Assembly: GCF_013911645.1 (NCBI RefSeq)
Contig: NZ_JACESV010000002.1
Span: 682,001-746,000, forward strand
DNA length: 64,000 nucleotides
From: Allomuricauda sp.
GTDB lineage: Bacteria > Bacteroidota > Bacteroidia > Flavobacteriales > Flavobacteriaceae
Direction of reading: 5' to 3'
The translations under genes were made by a program, and so were the position numbers. This document shows positions 62,632 through 64,000 of the stretch, piece by piece; the stretch's first letter is position 1, and every line of letters starts with the position of its first letter. The notes below the pieces were generated by a model. It had not been told where the DNA came from. It searched no databases and worked only from the letters and a program-made list of their open reading frames with translations.

Positions 62632-63924
62632 ATGAAATACGCCCAAATAGACAGCAATCTTTTTGTAAAGAACCGTAAGAAATTCATGGCTCAAATGAAG
62701 CCGAAAAGCATTGCGGTTTTCAATTCCAATGATATTTATCCGATCGGTGCTGACAGCACTTTACCCTTTGAGCAGGACCGTGATATTTTTTACCTGAGCG
62801 GAGCGGACCAAGAGGAGACAATTTTATTGTTGTTCCCCGATGCCATGGATCCAAAGCATAGGGAAATCCTTTTTGTGAGGGAAACCAACGATCATATTGC
62901 GGTTTGGGAAGGAGCAAAGCTCACCAAGGAAAAAGCAACCGAAGTATCGGGCATCGAGACCGTTTATTGGCTCACGGAGTTTGATAAAATCTTTTTTGAT
63001 TTGATGACGGAGGCGGACACGATTTATTTCAATACCAACGAGCATTACCGCCAAGCAGTGGAAACCCAAACACGGGAAGCACGGTTTATCGAAAAATGCA
63101 AAAAAGAATATCCAGCGCACCAATGGGCCAAGAGCAACCCTATTTTGCAAAATATTCGTGGTGTAAAAGAACCAGAGGAAATCGAGTTGATGCAAACCGC
63201 CTGCGATATTACCGAAAAAGGGTTCAGAAGAATCTTGGAGTTTGTTAAGCCAGGGGTTTGGGAGCACGAAATTGAAGCAGAATTTTTGCACGAATTTGTT
63301 CGCAACCGTTCCAGAGGTTTTGCATATCCCCCTATTATCGCAGCGGGCAGCAACGCCAATGTACTCCACTATTTGGAAAACAACAAAGAGGTGAATGACG
63401 GGGACATGATTTTGTTGGACCTTGCTGCCGAGTACGCCAACTATTCCAGTGATATGACCCGTACCATTCCTGTAAACGGGAAATTTACCGACAGGCAGAA
63501 ACAAGTGTACAGCGCGGTGCTTCGCGTTAAGAACGAGGCGACAAAAATGTTGGTGCCCGGAACTATTTGGGCCGAGTTCCATAAAGAAGTGGGCAAGCTC
63601 ATGACCTCCGAACTTATAGGTTTGGGCTTGCTGGACAAAGCCGATGTGCAGAACGAAAACCCTGATTGGCCAGCATACAAAAAATACTTTATGCACGGAA
63701 CCAGTCATCACATAGGCCTGAACACCCACGATTATGGTGAGTTGAAAAAACCGATGAAAGCCAATATGGTATTTACGGTAGAACCCGGGATTTATATTCC
63801 AGCCGAAGGAATGGGTGTTCGTCTGGAAGATGATGTTGTAATTCAAGAAAAGGGAGAACCTTTTAACTTAATGAGAAACATTCCCATTGAGATTGAAGAG
63901 ATAGAGGAGTTGATGAATAAATAG
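62632..63924 (+). CDS. pepP: Xaa-Pro aminopeptidase (aminopeptidase P family)
   Basis: DLAAEYANYSSDMTRTIPVNGKFTDRQKQVY, HGTSHHIGLNTHD and VFTVEPGIYIP motifs. Confidence 0.96.
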   Translation: MKYAQIDSNLFVKNRKKFMAQMKPKSIAVFNSNDIYPIGADSTLPFEQDRDIFYLSGADQEETILLLFPDAMDPKHREILFVRETNDHIAVWEGAKLTKEKATEVSGIETVYWLTEFDKIFFDLMTEADTIYFNTNEHYRQAVETQTREARFIEKCKKEYPAHQWAKSNPILQNIRGVKEPEEIELMQTACDITEKGFRRILEFVKPGVWEHEIEAEFLHEFVRNRSRGFAYPPIIAAGSNANVLHYLENNKEVNDGDMILLDLAAEYANYSSDMTRTIPVNGKFTDRQKQVYSAVLRVKNEATKMLVPGTIWAEFHKEVGKLMTSELIGLGLLDKADVQNENPDWPAYKKYFMHGTSHHIGLNTHDYGELKKPMKANMVFTVEPGIYIPAEGMGVRLEDDVVIQEKGEPFNLMRNIPIEIEEIEELMNK

Positions 63925-63929
63925 ACCAG

Positions 63930-64000
63930 ATGAAGGTTTTACTGTTTTTAGTACAACAATCAAACATTGAAAAAAAGATGGAGGAAGCTCCCGACAGTGC
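63930..64000 (+). CDS. Start of a further CDS truncated by the window end
   Basis: ATG at 63930 followed by open frame MKVLLFLVQQSNIEKKMEEAPDS. Confidence 0.5.
   Translation, partial: MKVLLFLVQQSNIEKKMEEAPDS

Noticed and set aside
62824-63846. 340-aa minus-strand ORF antisense to pepP
   Set aside because: Fully inside a clear aminopeptidase P gene; composition (His/Phe-rich) is typical of a shadow ORF

Overview
This 64 kb window is chromosomal DNA from a Bacteroidota bacterium, very probably a marine member of the Flavobacteriaceae. That assignment rests on gldH, Bacteroidota-style lipoproteins, SPOR/HU proteins and the overall gene content. Most of it is housekeeping: the atpF-H-A-G end of an ATP synthase operon, dut, dprA, scoA/B, a PBP1A-like gene, gldH, a ricT/yaaT-like gene, trhO, recA, trpS, sdhC-A-B, a rimK-like gene and pepP. 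The less ordinary parts are: (1) an accessory insert after atpG, bracketed by duplicated atpG-terminator sequence. It carries an HExxH lipoprotein followed by two duplicated small lipoproteins, the second preceded by a displaced 25-codon remnant of the peptidase 3' end. (2) Two four-helix-bundle (S23/IVP-type) ORFs, each between the two subunit genes of a conserved enzyme (scoA/scoB and sdhA/sdhB) and each bounded by short inverted repeats. (3) Two copies of an ECF-like promoter, ACGCAACC-N15-CATCT. One precedes a lipoprotein/ECF sigma/outer-membrane operon. The other precedes a structured stretch with no substantial ORF, a candidate sRNA or leader. (4) An orphan Vsr nuclease next to a CI/Cro-like divergent regulator pair with two matching TGTAA-N5-TTAC(A/G) palindromes. 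(5) A 7TMR-DISM-type histidine kinase split by a frameshift at a T5 run. (6) Composite direct repeats around a collagen-like lipoprotein gene. No rRNA, tRNA, CRISPR array, transposase or integrase was recognised. All calls come from reading the sequence; no database search was run.
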